In this document: positions 32,812 through 45,386 of the stretch, piece after piece
How positions within the stretch are numbered: position 1 is the stretch's first letter
Layout of the letters: each line of letters starts with the position of its first letter
From: Anaeramoeba flamelloides
Lineage: Eukaryota > Metamonada > Anaeramoebidae
DNA: 64,000 bases
Direction of reading: 5' to 3'
Assembly: GCA_027625915.1 (NCBI GenBank)
Contig: JANTQA010000026.1
Span: 6,882,001-6,946,000 of the forward strand
Program-made: the position numbers and the translations under genes
The notes under the pieces: generated by a model
Database searches by the model: none
What the model saw: the letters and a program-made list of their open reading frames with translations, nothing else
Told to the model about the DNA's origin: nothing

Positions 32812-33519
32812 AAATTATTTAATTTTTTTTTGTTTTATTTTTATATTAAATTACACTTATACACCTACACAAATCACCACATATAACAATATATTATTTA
32901 TGTATACATGAGGAAATTTTTGGAAAAAATAATTTTTTCCTCGAAATGATCATTTTTTTTTGTGATTTTTATTATTTTTATAAAAATTAGTTTTTGAAAA
33001 CTCCTTTTTACAAAATCAATTGTTTAGATATTCTTTTTCAAAATATTTTATATTTCCTTTATTCAATTCCTTATGATTGTTAAAAATATTTAGAGAATAC
33101 AAAATAATTGTAGAATAAAATAATTCAAAATAGTTAATAAAACTTTTAATTGTAGAGTTCTCTGTTTATAATTCTAGTTGATTTTTTCTAAATCAAGGGG
33201 AAATTTTCTTATTTCTCATTTGGGAATGAGTAATTGGTTCCTTGAAATACTTTTTCATTAAAGTCAAGAAAAATAATTTTTTACTCAATTCTTTGAAAAA
33301 TAAAATATTCAAAAATTCATTGAGACAGAAAATCATAAATGTAAAAAACAGATGTTGGTAAGAAATAAAAGTCTTTTTTTTTTTTCTGTATTATTAAGGA
33401 GAGGCGATTCAATAAAATTTACCTTTGTTTGCTGGAAAATATAAAATCTAAAAAAAAGTGTTTTTGAATCCATCTAATAAAACTCTAATAAACCATTTTT
33501 CCGTTAAGGCTTCCCAGTT

Positions 33520-34095
33520 GTGGGCGGTGAAATTTACGAATTACAATTATTTAAAGGGTTTGAATGAATATCAGAAGAAAATAATTAATTTTGGAAATTT
33601 TAAAATCAAAATCATTTTTTCCCATTTTTTCACTTTTTTTGCTTATTTTTTGGATTTTTTTTTGATATCATATTCATTAGCAATTTTTTTTTTTATTCCA
33701 AGAACGATAGTCGCTTGATAAAAAGGTATTATACTGTTGTCAATAATACAGTGAAAATGATTTTATATAAATTATATTTATTTCTATTGGAATTTTTATT
33801 GATCTTCAATTGAAGATCAAAATGGACATTTGCTGTTTTTCTCAAAAGGGAATAATATTTTGAATCTTTCAATTTTTGAAGAATCCTATTGATTTTTATT
33901 GGAATTGTATTTGATTCTTGAATTGAAGATCATAATGAACTATGTTTATTTTTTCTCAATTTTTCCTTTTGAAATTTAGATTTTTCAATTTTTAAGAAAA
34001 TCTATTGATTTTTTCAAATGATTTTATATATGGATCTAAACTCACTTTTCATGTAAAATTATTCTACTTATTTCTTATTTATTCTTTCAAGGCGA
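33520..34095 (+). repeat. Dispersed repeat R-E, copy 1
   Basis: Matches 38945-39565 in the MCM9 intron. Both contain TTGAATGAATAT/TTGAATGGATAT, a T-rich zone, CAAGAACGATAGTCGCTTG versus CAAGATCGTGAGTCACTTG, and GATCTTCAATTGAAGATC-like text. A short piece, coding-like as KGLNKYQK versus KGLNEYQK, recurs at about 36245-36280. Probably an old element with a small coding part. Confidence 0.5.
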
Positions 34096-34150
34096 ATGAA
34101 AAAATAATTAATATTTGAAAAAAATATTGTCCACTTTGACTGAAACAATG

Positions 34151-34151
<1 letters not shown>

Positions 34152-34183
<32 letters not shown>
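34152..34183. repeat. (AT)n microsatellite
   Basis: An uninterrupted TA dinucleotide run of about 32 bp. Confidence 0.95.
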
Positions 34184-34188
<5 letters not shown>

Positions 34189-34751
34189 AATACATCAACA
34201 TTTTGAGTATACAAAATTAGATTTAAAAAATAATTGCGTATTTTTGAACATCTTCAACTTGTTTATTATGAGTATTTTTTCATTTTTGAAATTACTTTAC
34301 ATTTACTTATTTTTTGTCTTTTTTCTTTTATTCATCTAAAAGAAAATTAATGAATCGAATCCATAAATTATCCATTCAAAGAACAAATTTAAGAATTTTT
34401 AATAAAAAATGAAGATATAACCTCCAAAAGGACTTTTCATTAAACAAATTATTTTCATTTTTTTTTGTAAAATTTTAACTTTTCTTTTTCAACAACAAAA
34501 AGTACTCAACTTCATTGATTGTTTTCAGATCCAATGAAAAATCGACTTTAAATCGATAAAATTGAAAAAATTTTTTTTTTTGAATAGTATCCCAATTGTA
34601 AAAAAAAATTACTTGGATAAATTGTTTTTTAAGGAGGAAGAAAAAAAAATTGGGTTACCAAAATCTTTTGTTTGATTTCTGGAATAGTTTACTTTTCTAT
34701 TTAAAATCTTTTATATTTCAGTAGTAAGTACAATATATGTACAATTACAAC

Positions 34752-35419
34752 TTTTTTTATGATAATTAATCTACCTATTTTGTGTTGAAAGGAATTGATA
34801 TCTTGGATGTATGTAGTATTTCTGACCATTACTAGAAGATATTAAAAAACATAGAAAAAAATAAACTGATTATGGAATTTTTTAATTGGATAACATTAGT
34901 AAACTTCGAATATAACATTTTATTCATCTCTATGACATTTTTTAGAAGACCGAGTTATACAAAATCTTGTCCATATATATCCTCTCCTACTGAAGTTAAT
35001 CCAAACTGACCCTTATTAAACCCCCAAAAACCTATAATTCATTTATTTTCCTCTCATAAACTCCCTACCCAACTCTCGAATAGATAACACCATTTTTAAA
35101 AACTCAAAGATAACATACACTTACCCTAACATCACCCACATATCCAGAATATGTTAACCGGAAATAACCATTTTGTAAAGTAGGTTATTTGTCTTAGTAT
35201 ATCATACATTATTATCATACACACTTAAACAATATCATTGTAAATCAGCCATAACAATAATATTTCAGAGGGTGACAAAATATCATAGTAAAAATTTCAT
35301 TATAAGTTCATTTTTTCTTTGTTTTTTAATATCTTCTAGTAATGGTCAGAAATACTACATAAACCCAAGAAACCAATTCTTTTAACACAAAATCGGTAGA
35401 TTAATATTCATAAAAATCA
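34752..35419. mobile_element. Foldback element with about 100 bp inverted arms
   Basis: The left arm (about 34752-34853) and right arm (about 35322-35419) are inverted copies. Shared text includes GTAGTATTTCTGACCATTAC, TAGAAGATATTAAAAAAC and AATTAATCTACC. Together they span about 670 bp. The inside is unusual: 34975-35160 is rich in A and C and almost free of G on this strand. No coding capacity is seen. It is non-autonomous, and the two arms are nearly identical over their inner 60 bp, which suggests fairly recent activity. Confidence 0.75.
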
Positions 35420-36500
35420 CATTTTTTTGCAATTTATATCAACTCCTTTTAGAGTTTTTTTTTATTATTTTGAAATTTTTTTCGAAAAATCCAAAAATAT
35501 ACCAAATTTTTTATTTAAATACATTTTATTTCAACAATTCTAAACTTATCTAGAAATAATAAATTGAAAAAAATATTCTTTTGTATTCAAACAACCAATA
35601 ATTATTAAATCTTATTATTTATTTACTTTTAAATTATTATAAAGACATCCCAATCATATATTTTAAAAATTTAAAAAACAAAATCAAAAAAAAAAAAAAG
35701 TAAAAAACAGTTTTTGAAAAGAACTTTACCGATTTTTTATTACTGAATTTTTAAAGAAAAAATGTAAACAAGAAGAATTTTGGCTTATAATAATACATAT
35801 AATTTTGTAGACATGATATATTTCAATTTTTTTAAAGTTTATTGGTATTTTCTAAATTTTTTGTTTTTTCAACTTGAATTTTTTTTTTTAAAAAAAAGTA
35901 TCAAAAAAAAAAATAAAACCGAAAAACAAAGAAAAAGAAAAGTTCAAAAAAAAAAAAATAATATAAATGAAAAACAAAAGAAAAACAAAAGAATATAGAT
36001 AAAGACAAAAAACGAAAAAAAATAAAAAAAAAAAAAAGAAAAAAAAAAAGAATAGAATATGAAAAAAACATATTTATCTGTAAATTGTGAATTTATCATT
36101 AAAATTGTATGGGAAAAAAATCTACTAAACTACTTTGATAATAATATTATAAACTTTGCATTTTTGAAAGACAGTTTATATTTGTTTAAATTTAAAAAAA
36201 TAAATCACTTTATTTGGCATTCTGATAGGAATATTTTTATCAAAATCAAAGGATTAAATAAATATCAAAAATTAATATAAAAAAGTTGTTTTTCGAAAAG
36301 GTTATTCTTTTATAAAATAAATAGAAACTCTTCAATAATGTTATAAAAAATTAGGAAATTTAGTATTATTTTCAAGATTTTTACATCAAAACTCTATGAT
36401 TAGAAATCTGAAGGTATGTGTTACTAACTAATAATAAAAAACAAATATAAAAAAAATTTAAAATAGTAAAAAAATGTAGATAATAATAAATATAAATTTG
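35420..36500. other. Intergenic, no gene seen
   Basis: A/T-rich, with homopolymer-rich text near 35880-36055. A 73-codon frame at 36059-36280 (ending IFIKIKGLNKYQKLI) shares its last residues with repeat R-E and is best read as an element fragment. Confidence 0.4.
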
Positions 36501-36543
36501 GGTACCTAGGGCCCCGGTCTTGTAAATAATGACCCAGAGTACC
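36501..36543. other. GC-rich nested hairpin
   Basis: A 43-base island with more than half G+C in an A/T desert. GGTAC at 36501 pairs with GTACC ending at 36543. Inside, GGTC pairs with GACC around an 11-nt A/T loop, and GGGCCCC lies between the stems. It could be a structured RNA, a protein site or a relic. It sits about 200 bp left of hairpin array H3. Confidence 0.4.
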
Positions 36544-36699
36544 ATTAAAATTTTGAAAATTCAAAAGACTTGTGGAAATCATTGATTTTACTCCATTTTT
36601 TGAATTAAAAAAAAAAAAAGATAGCTGAATTTCAATCATTAATTATAGATTGTAGAATTTTTATCATTAATATTTTTATTGGATTTCTACTCCCAGTGA

Positions 36700-37566
36700 A
36701 TTCTGGGGATTTTTTACTGAGGTTTTTGAGTCTCATAAATGGTTTCAAGTGCTGTAGAATTCCCTAGATTCCCCGATTTAGGGTAAATTCAAAGAAAATT
36801 ATAGAAATTTTCTTTTAATTTCTTTAATTAATAAAAACATAAAGGAGCTTTTCCAAAATTTAAAAGAGTCAAGTAAAATAAAAGATTTTACTTAATTCTT
36901 TCAAATAGCTGAAAACCTAATGACAATGAAAATTTTTAATTTGATCATACAAATATTCTTATTTATTTTTAATTTGATTTTTTTATTATTCTTCTTCTTC
37001 TCGATATTTATTTTCGTTTTGTTTTTTTTAATTAGCACTTTCTCTTAAACATAAGATATTGGTTGAAATTATTCTAAAAATTGTTGTATGGTTAAAATAT
37101 TTATTTACCACCAACTAATTTTATTTGTGAAATTTCTATTAACCCAAACCAACACTAACCTTGTATTAATCACCTGAATTTTTTTCATTCTCAAATGAAA
37201 CAATTAACTTTTTTGGAATAAATAAAAAAAGAAAAGATGAAAAATGTTAAAAGTAGTTTATAGATTTGACATTTCAAAACAAAAATTTAGAAATTAGGGA
37301 AGTGCCGTCAAGTACCTAGCTTTTCCCGGATTTAAAAGAATAGAGAAAAATCAATAGATTTTACTCGATTATTTCGAATTCTGGAAAAGATAACAGCGTT
37401 TTTTTTAATTTAAGATATAAACAGAAAATCAAATATATTTTGGGTTTATTTCTCAAATTAAATAAAATCTAAAGGAAAGTGCCTAGGTTTTCCAGAATTG
37501 AAAAGAATTGAATAAAAATCAATAATTTTACCCCACTCTTATAAATTCAGGGAAACCTAACTGCTG
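36700..37566. repeat. Hairpin array H3
   Basis: Degenerate palindromic units of the H family at about 36785-36930 (GAAATTTTCTTTTAATTTC type, then CCAAAATTTAAAAGA type). Better ones lie at about 37310-37560 (CCGGATTTAAAAGAATAGAG with TTCGAATTCTGGAAAAG, and a TTTATTTCTCAAATT unit). It ends in GGGAAACCTAACTGC, directly followed by a LINE 3' tail. Confidence 0.7.
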
Positions 37567-37612
37567 TAAGAGGAAACTAATTTCCTCGCTTCAAAATAAA
37601 AAAAAAAATAGT
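37567..37612 (+). mobile_element. LINE 3' tail L4
   Basis: Only the family's terminal stem-loop is left (GAGGAAA-CTAA-TTTCCTC, a perfect 7 bp stem), followed by GCTTCAAAATAAAAAAAA. The same arrangement ends L1, L2 and L3. It adjoins hairpin array H3 with no LINE body between them. Confidence 0.6.
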
Positions 37613-37733
37613 TTATATATTTTTGTAAAATCAAAATTATTTCCAAATTGATAGAAAGTCTAGGTATTGTAATTCTGAAACCTTCTTAAACAATGTTGGG
37701 AATTTTGGAATAATTTTCATTAACTTCATCAGA

Positions 37734-40700
37734 TTATTTTAAATCCAGGTCTGTATTTTTTTGTAATTCGATAAAGTTTTCCTTCAATTTATTTTTGATA
37801 TTACTATGATCAATATTTCTATCATTCGTATTGAAAAAATTGTTTTCATTCAACACAATTGTTTCTGTTAATAATTCATTCATATCTAATTTTTCAATGA
37901 TTTTGTTTGATATTTCTAAATATTCTTCGTCTGGGTTTTTGTGAAAAATTGATTGAACATGGTTCTTGAACCCTAATAAGCTTTTTGTTGTTGAAGAAGA
38001 ATCAATCACAATAATTGAGATTATTGCATCCTGTATTGTTACAATATTTCGAAACATTAGTCTTGCATGGGCTTGTGATAATCTTATCAAACTTTCAAGT
38101 AATCTAACTGTTGTCCGAGACACATTCATAAGATCTGTTTTTCTTTGTTTTTGGTAATATGCGAGAATTATTTGCTTGGCTTGTTTGCTTATTTTTGGAT
38201 TAAGTGAATCTTTAATAAAGCTAATATAAGACTTAACTTTTTCTAAATTCCATAATGTATCTGCGTTCTCTTTTTCCTGATCATTGTCATTATCCTCTGT
38301 TTTTTGGCACTTTTCTGAAAAATATTTATTAATTTTTGAAAAATGTTTCTTTTCTAAATCTCTTTTGTTCAAGATAAAATTAGATATTTTTGAATCCCAT
38401 TCTTTATCAATTGTATCTAATAGGATTAGTACCACATCAAATCTTGATAATAACGGAGAACTCAAGGTTACATTGATTGAAATACTCTGATTTAAATCAT
38501 ATTTCCCTTTCGGATTAGCCGCTGCCACAATTGAACAATTCGTTTGCAATGTTGTCACGATACCAGCTTTTGCAATAGAAATCGTTTGTTGTTCCATTGC
38601 TTCGTGAATCGAGGAGCGATCCTGTTTCTTTGTACTATCGAATTCGTCAATACAACAAACCCCCTTATTTGCTAATACCAATGCACCGGCTATATACGAT
38701 TGTCAAATTATTTGGTATATAATCATTAAAATTTAATATTTTCTGATTAATACTAAAATCATAATTAACAGCCACTTCACCCTGTAACACTGGAACACAA
38801 GACATTTTTTTAAGATATTTCTTTAAACAACTTTATCAAAAGCTTTAAAATCGAACTTTCATAATGAAACAAATGATATTAATATTCAAAAAGTCAATTT
38901 TTGAAAAAAAATAAAAAACTATTAACATTAAGTATTTTCCTTCAAAGTGTACAGTTGCAATGGATTATACATGTTTATAGAGGTTGAATGGATATTAAAC
39001 AACTAAATTATATTTTTGGAAATTTAAAAATTAAAATAATTTTTTAAATCAATTTTTATTTTTTATTTTTCCGATTATTTTTTGACTCTTGATTAATTTT
39101 GATTTTTTTTTATTATTGCAAGATCGTGAGTCACTTGGTAAAAATTTGTTATTCTAATGTTATTGAAAGAGTTAGGTTTGATTGTAAAAATTTTGTAAAT
39201 ATATCATATTGATTTCGATTGGAATTTTCTTTGGATCTTTAATTGAATTACCAAATGAAAATTGTTTTTTTTTCAGTTCATTTTCATTTTCATTTTCAAA
39301 TAGAGACCAAAAATACCAACGAATTTCGTTTGGAGACTTGATTTGTAAAAGAAATGTTTAGAAAATGAAGTGAAAAATGTTTCCTATTTATTATTCAAAT
39401 AACAGTAGAAGTTTAAAACGACATTAATGTTTTTCTCAATGACCATTGAATTTTTATTTCTTTAATTTTTTACGAAATTCGATTGATTTTTTAGATTTAT
39501 TTCATAAGAGTATTCACTTTTTGTTGAAATGAATTATTCAACTTTTTTCTTATTTGTTCTTCAGAGACCATTTATCAAAAAATAGTTGGTAGTTGGAACT
39601 TTTTTTGGGCAAATTGACCGAGATACAGTTGATAAATTAATAATAGGTTAATTTTTCATTTTTACTTTTACTGTTCAATATCATCTTATTCTAATGAACA
39701 TTTTTGTGTTATTGATATTTTTTAAATAAATTTTAAGATTTCTTTGGCAAATAAATACCTTACAATATAAAATAATTTCAAAATAATTTTTTTTAAAATT
39801 TTCAATTCTGAACAAAATTTTGTAAAATTTAAATTTATTAGGTACAACAACCATTAGTAATTATAAGAATTTGTAAGTTTTGAAATCGTTTAAGATATCG
39901 ATTATTTTTTATGGAATTGCCAATTCTATCAAGAAAATCGAATGTTTTGGATTAAAGAAATAATTCAAATTTACAAAAATAATTTGATTAATATCAAAGA
40001 TATTATTCAAAATAATGACTCATTATTTATATTATCATTAGTTAATGATAAAGAAAATTATGATTCTTTAACAAAATTTCTAAACAAAAATTTAGAAATT
40101 AGAACTGCAAGTGGAAATTAATTTCCTTCCTTCAAAAAAAAAAAAAAAATTTCTTATTTTTTATTTGATTTCTGCATAATTATGAATTCTTTAAAACTTT
40201 TTTTTGTTAATTGAATTTTTTGTCAATAAAAGATCCTATGAATTTTTTTAATTTAATTGATTTTTGTCAATCAAAAGAAGTACAATTTAGCACTACTTTT
40301 TTTAGTGGTAAGGCAGCTCCTCGGATATGGAGAAAATTCACAGTAAGTGACTAGAACCTTAAGTTTTTCCTTTTTTTTATTATTTTTTTAATCCCTTCTA
40401 TTTTTTAGTTTAATTTTACTCTTCTTATCTTTGTATAAGAATTAAATTTTTGATTTTATTTTTTAAAGATAAGATATTAGATGTGTTATAATCTTACCTT
40501 CATTCTAGCTAGGTTCAAAAAAAAACTCTAATTAAATTTGAGAGTTGAAGTAAAATCAGAGGCAATTACATGGTATCACCTCCCTTCTTCAATAACAATA
40601 CTTTTAAAAAAGTCCAATTTATTTTTTATTTTCGGTTTTAATTTTTAAAAAGAAAAGAAGAAGAAAAAAAAAAAAAAAAAAGTAAAAATCAAAATACAAA

Positions 40701-42541
40701 AAAAAAAAAAATTGACAAAATGAGAACAAATCATTTTGATCCAAAAATTGAAATTTTAGTATGTCAAGAATAATGAATTAGACTCATAGTATATACACTA
40801 TTTCTTCAATAAAACTGGTCCATTTAACTAAATAAAAGTTTATAATAAAAAAACACACTTTTTTTTTTTTTTTTTTATTTATTTTTTAACGGAGGAGAAA
40901 AAACACACTTTTTATTAGGAAAGAAGTATTAAATTTTTTTGTATACTTTATTTTGACAACAGTAATTTGTATTAAAAAAATTTCCAAAAAATCTGTTTTA
41001 TTTTGAGATTTTTTTGTGCCTTAATTTTCTTTGAAAGTTTGTAGGTTAAAAATTGTATTGGTTTACATTAAAAAAAGAAATTTGATTGATGAAGGATCTA
41101 AGCCTAAAAAATTTTTGCTCAAAATCGAGTAATTTTTTTTTTTCATTTTTATAATCATACAGAGAAGACGAAAAAAATAAGAACAATATGAAAAATTTTT
41201 TACAACTTTCATTTATAATTTTAAATTTTCTAAAAATATCAACCATTTGTATTCAAAATCAATTTTTCCTTATGTACACTATTGGAAGCTGAACGAGATT
41301 CTGTTTGAAACAATAAGAAAAATAAAAGATTGATTTTATTTTGAAACAAAGGCTTTAATGCCCATGATCACATGTCTTTTTGACCACACTACTTTGAAAA
41401 AAACCACAATCCAGAAAAAAAAGATAATAGACTTACATTCTAAACCCCATTCCCTACTATTATCTCTAACAAATGAAACTGTCAACCCAGCGGTTGTTGA
41501 TCCCATTCCTGTTGTTAAAACTGATCTTGGGCTAATTTTTTGGCAATATTTTAATAATTGTGATTTCCCTGTACCAGAATCCCCTATGAGTAACAAATGG
41601 GATTTGCTACGGATCTGGTATCCTGAATTTGAATCATAATTTGGTACGCCACCAATGATCACTAAAAGTAAAGTTAATTTGACAAAGCTAAGACCAAATA
41701 ACTGTGGTGCAACAGAGGAAACAATTAGATTTCTCCCAAGTAATGGCTGTGATTGGTAGTGCTCCCAGAATTTGATGAAATTTAGCTTGAGTTCATCAGT
41801 AACTTTCATATTTGCAACATCGGAATCATTCACTTGTATTGAGTTGGCCTTTATAAATATTTGCAAGTCAACTTTTTTATTATTTTTGAGGTATTTATAT
41901 CTTGTCATAACAGTGCCTATTAGAACTATATTATCCCCAACTTTACAAACATCTGTTAAATCGTTATCAAGTGTAACGTACATTGACCGTGGTAAACTCC
42001 TGACGCCTAATTGGCCAAAATTCTCTTGGACTCGTATTTCTTGATAATCTTTAAAGAGTGATTTTTCCTTAATTTTTAGAAAATATGTGCATTTACATTG
42101 CGGATTGGTACATTTGTTGATACTTTGAAATTCGTTAAAATTTTCGATTTGTGACCTTATGGTTACTGTACTTTTACAATATTTACATTGGTATTTAGAT
42201 TCGTATTCCAACATTTTGATATTCCCAGTTCGTATCACAGTGACAGAGAACGAAATAAATGATCCAATATCTTTAGTTAGTGGAAGCAGCTGCCGTTTAG
42301 TGTATGGGTGTTCTGGTAGGCATTTAAATCTTGGATGAACATGATTTTTGATTTCCAAAAGTTCATTCGCATTATCCAAAGAATTCATTTTTTTTTCTTC
42401 ATACGAGATAATTTCTTTCTGTGTGAAAGCAATAGACTCATAAAATAGATCTATCATTTGAAGTGAACTGTATAACAATAAGTAAGATATTTCATAGTTA
42501 TCATCTAATAATTCTAAATAGCTAGGTGAAAAGTTTATCAA
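37734..42541 (-). CDS. MCM9: MCM9 replicative-helicase-family protein (5' end unresolved)
   Basis: MCM9 pairs with MCM8 as a helicase in homologous recombination and interstrand crosslink repair. Exons seen: about 42541-41437 and 38689-37734, joined in phase 1 (GLE-S-GALVLANKG) over a 2747 bp intron. Landmarks match MCM9 rather than MCM2-7: VHPRFKCLPEHPYTKRQLLP, the zinc ribbon CKYCKS with CTNPQCKC, SLPRSMYVTLDNDL, TGMGSTTAGLTVSFVRD, Walker A GDSGTGKSQLLKY, Walker B GVCCIDEFD, HEAMEQQTISIAKAGIV and arginine finger SPLLSRFD, then the winged-helix-side ARTTVRLLESLIRL equivalent. Walker A has Ser for the usual Pro in GDPGTGKS. The intron holds repeats R-E, R-A and a LINE end. The first exon has no convincing ATG, and MCM9 needs about 60-90 more N-terminal residues. 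An acceptor may lie at 42522-42523. The stop follows NTDLDLK, so it lacks the long tail of vertebrate MCM9. Confidence 0.92.
38945..39565 (+). repeat. Dispersed repeat R-E, copy 2 (MCM9 intron)
   Basis: Counterpart of 33520-34095, diverged but collinear, on the opposite strand to MCM9. Confidence 0.5.
39850..40151 (+). mobile_element. 5'-truncated LINE copy L3 (MCM9 intron)
   Basis: Last part of the LINE reverse-transcriptase protein: FLWNCQFYQENRMFWIKEII, then LFILSLVND, FLNKNLEIRTASGN and stop. It is collinear with FLWNCPAYENNRRIW through FLNKNLGIR of copy L2. It ends with GTGGAAATTAATTTCCTTCC and a 17-A tract, a typical truncated insertion by target-primed reverse transcription. The frame upstream of FLWNC is broken. 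Confidence 0.8.
40600..40860 (+). repeat. Dispersed repeat R-A, copy 2 (3' part only)
   Basis: Shares AAAATGAGAACAAATCATTT, TTTGATCC, AAAATTGAAATTTTAG, GAATAATGAATTA and TTCAATAAAACTGG with 50510-50645 and 31935-32075. The 5' part of the family is absent. Confidence 0.6.
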
Positions 42542-42721
42542 TGTGTTTGTATATATTGTTATAATATAAAGTTATTTGTTGACGATTTTAACAATTTTGT
42601 ACTTACTCAAAAAATGTTGAATTTTATTTTGGAACTTTTTTATTGATTAAATTTATGTTGAATAAAGTTGATTTTTTATTAATTGATAATTGGAAATTGA
42701 AATAAGAGATTATTTTAGCTC

Positions 42722-42790
42722 ACCACTGTGGAAAAAAAGTGAAACCCGGTTTTTAATTGTGAACATTAGTGAAAATGAAAATTCAAAGTA
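42722..42790. mobile_element. Solo M2-type MITE end
   Basis: CACTGTGGAAAAAAAGTGAA followed by TTTTTAATTGTGAACATTAG resembles the inverted ends of the M2 MITEs at 53.7, 60.0 and 61.0 kb. No matching right end was found downstream. It lies just upstream of the MCM9 first visible exon. Confidence 0.35.
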
Positions 42791-42954
42791 AGATTAATTA
42801 AAAAAGAATAAATTAATAAATAAAGACAAAAAAAATTCCAACAAAGTTTGGAGTCTATTTTATCCCAACTTTTGGAAATTTGGTTGTAAAACTTTTTTGA
42901 GATGGTTTTTTTAAGAATAATGTAAAATAAAGAGACAATTTTGAACTTTTTAAA

Positions 42955-43360
42955 ATTTAAAATTTTAATGAGGTTTGCTATTTTGAGAGCTTAAAAGGGG
43001 TGAAGGAAATAACTTTTTCAAAAGGTTGAAATTTTGAAACAATTACTTTTTGAGTTGTGAATCTCTTATTTTAAAACAGTTTTAAAGAATACAAAAATTC
43101 GTCTAGCTTTAAAGATCTAAAAAGAATGAAAAACAACGAAGAATTTTTTTTTATTTTTTGTGTTTTTATTTTTTTTCCTTGAAGATCCTCACTATTTCAA
43201 CAAATACTAACTTAAACAATTAGACACATTGTTTTGACAAAATAAGTAAACTATTTTTTTTTCTGGGCGATATAAATATCACCCTCTCACAAAAAATATA
43301 TGGCTTTTTTCTCAACTTCGTACAAATAACCAAAGATAAAATTTCAAAGAGATTTTCTAA
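42955..43360 (+). repeat. Dispersed repeat R-B, copy 1
   Basis: About 400 bp matching 50750-51150. Long shared runs are AAAAGGGGTGAAGGAAATAA, AATTAGACACATTGTTT with GACAAAAT, and a TATAAATATCACCCT block after CTGGG. No protein is recognised. The TATA-like block inside a repeated unit suggests a promoter carried by the element. Confidence 0.65.
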
Positions 43361-45386
43361 TTTTTGATTCTTAAATCTGATTTTCATTTGAGGTTTCATG
43401 GATCACCCAATTACCAATATATAAATAACAAATAAAATACCAATCAAAAAAAATAGAGATCATTAATTAGACTTTCTTCATTATTATTATCTTTTTTACA
43501 AAAGAAAAATAGAAAAATAAAAATGGTGTGAAAATTTTTTGCCATTTTTTTTTTAAAAACCAGCAAGAATTCAAATCGAAAATAAAATTATTTTTTTTTT
43601 TTTTTTTAGGATTCTCAAAAAAAAATTCTAATAAAAACCATTTCTTTTACATTTTTGTTTGGATCTTTCAAGAAAAGGAGAAAAAAAGAAAAAAAAAAAA
43701 AAAAGAATAATTACTTTATCCAAATAGAATAATGTTTTTTTTGATACAATTTGGTTTTTTGTTTTTTTAATATTGTTTTCAGCTGTAAGTAAACTTGTTC
43801 TATTCAGTAATTTATTGTATTATCAAAAATATCATGATCAAAATAGAAACAAAACGAATTGTTTTGATAAAATATTATTGATCTTGATTTATTCTTTATT
43901 TTCTGCCTTATTAAATCAATGTATTAAAAAAAAATAATATTCTAAAGAATTTTATACAAAATTAATAATGGAAAATAAGAAATATCAAAAGGTTTCTATG
44001 GATTGATACAATTTTATAAAAAAAAAAAAAAAAAAATTAAATAACAAAAGATATTTACTACTGTTAGTTAACAAAAAGTTAATAATCAAAGTTAGGTATC
44101 TTGGTCTTTCTTCATCATCATACTGAAACATTTCTTTCGTGGTTTGAATTTAGGAATTAAAAATGCCTAAAAAAGGTTGTTTTTAAAAAAATAAAAAAAC
44201 GATAAAATTAAATAAATAAAAAAATTCAATTAAATTAAAAAATCGCCCGAATTTTTGAATATTTCTAAAATGATTTTTATAAAAAGATTTCTTTTTCAAA
44301 CCCAACTTCGCATCAATATAAGATATAATTATTTCTATTTCTTAAGTTTTTCATTTGCCAAGCTGTTTTTTTTTGGAAATTCTTTAATAATGAACGAACT
44401 TTAATAAAATTTTAATATTGGATTATATTATCATAAATATTAGTTGAATTATAAGTAAAAAAATGCCAGATCTGTCAGCTCTTCAAAATATTAAATCAAA
44501 GGGGGTTTATTGTAAAAATAATACCATTCATCATCTCGAAAAACATCAAATAATTTTTATTCTTAGATATCTGAAAAAAAATTTTTTTTATTCAAAGTTA
44601 ATTTCATCTTAGTGTAGAATTCATTTTGAGTATTCTATTGAACTAAAAATCGATTTTTAAATTTATTTGTCAAATTAAAAACCTTTTAGAAAATCAAAGT
44701 AATGTTTGGTAAATTAAAAATTCAAAAAAAAATAAATTTTGAAATAGGTAGAACAAAAAAAATCTCCAAAACTCTTAATCATTCAAGACCTAGAACAACA
44801 CATCTCTTTAAATATTATTTAAGTTTTGAAATATATCAAAGATAAGAGGAAATTGTTACCGAACAAAGAAACATATAAAATTGGAAATAACTTTGTTTTA
44901 CTTAAAAAAAGCAAGTCACATTACTGATCAACTCATTAAAGAGAAAAAAATCACCCAAACATTCGTCTCTGAACCAAAATAACTTATTGTTTACAAATAG
45001 AGGAAAAAGGAATCAAAAATTTTAAGTAAGGCCTATTCATTTATCATAGTTTTTTCTTTATCATTATTTGATTAATAAAAGGGATCAAATTTTCATTTTA
45101 CTTTTTTATTTTTCACTTTTTCTTTTGTAAAAAAGATAATACAAATAAATAAAGTCCAATTTATTATCTATTTGTTTGTTTGGTATTTTTTTTTTTAATA
45201 CTACTAATAAACTTTGCTAGTATAAGAATCTCCAGCCAAATTATATTTCAGAATTGAAAAAAAGGTTATCATCTGAAATTATATTCCATTTATTCTTCAA
45301 ATGTCATTAATGAAATAAATCTTTGATATTTTAATCTCAAATATTAGAAAAAGAAATTGTTTTTATTTTTTTTTTTAGAGTCAGAG
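43361..45386. other. Intergenic, no gene seen
   Basis: A/T-rich DNA with several homopolymer tracts (for example 43582-43606 and 44020-44036). Open frames are short and biased. Confidence 0.4.

Noticed and set aside
42601-42660. Upstream MCM9 exon ending at a GTAAGT donor (minus strand, 42606)
   Set aside because: In the needed phase a stop lies 12 nt upstream with no acceptor between, so it cannot be joined.
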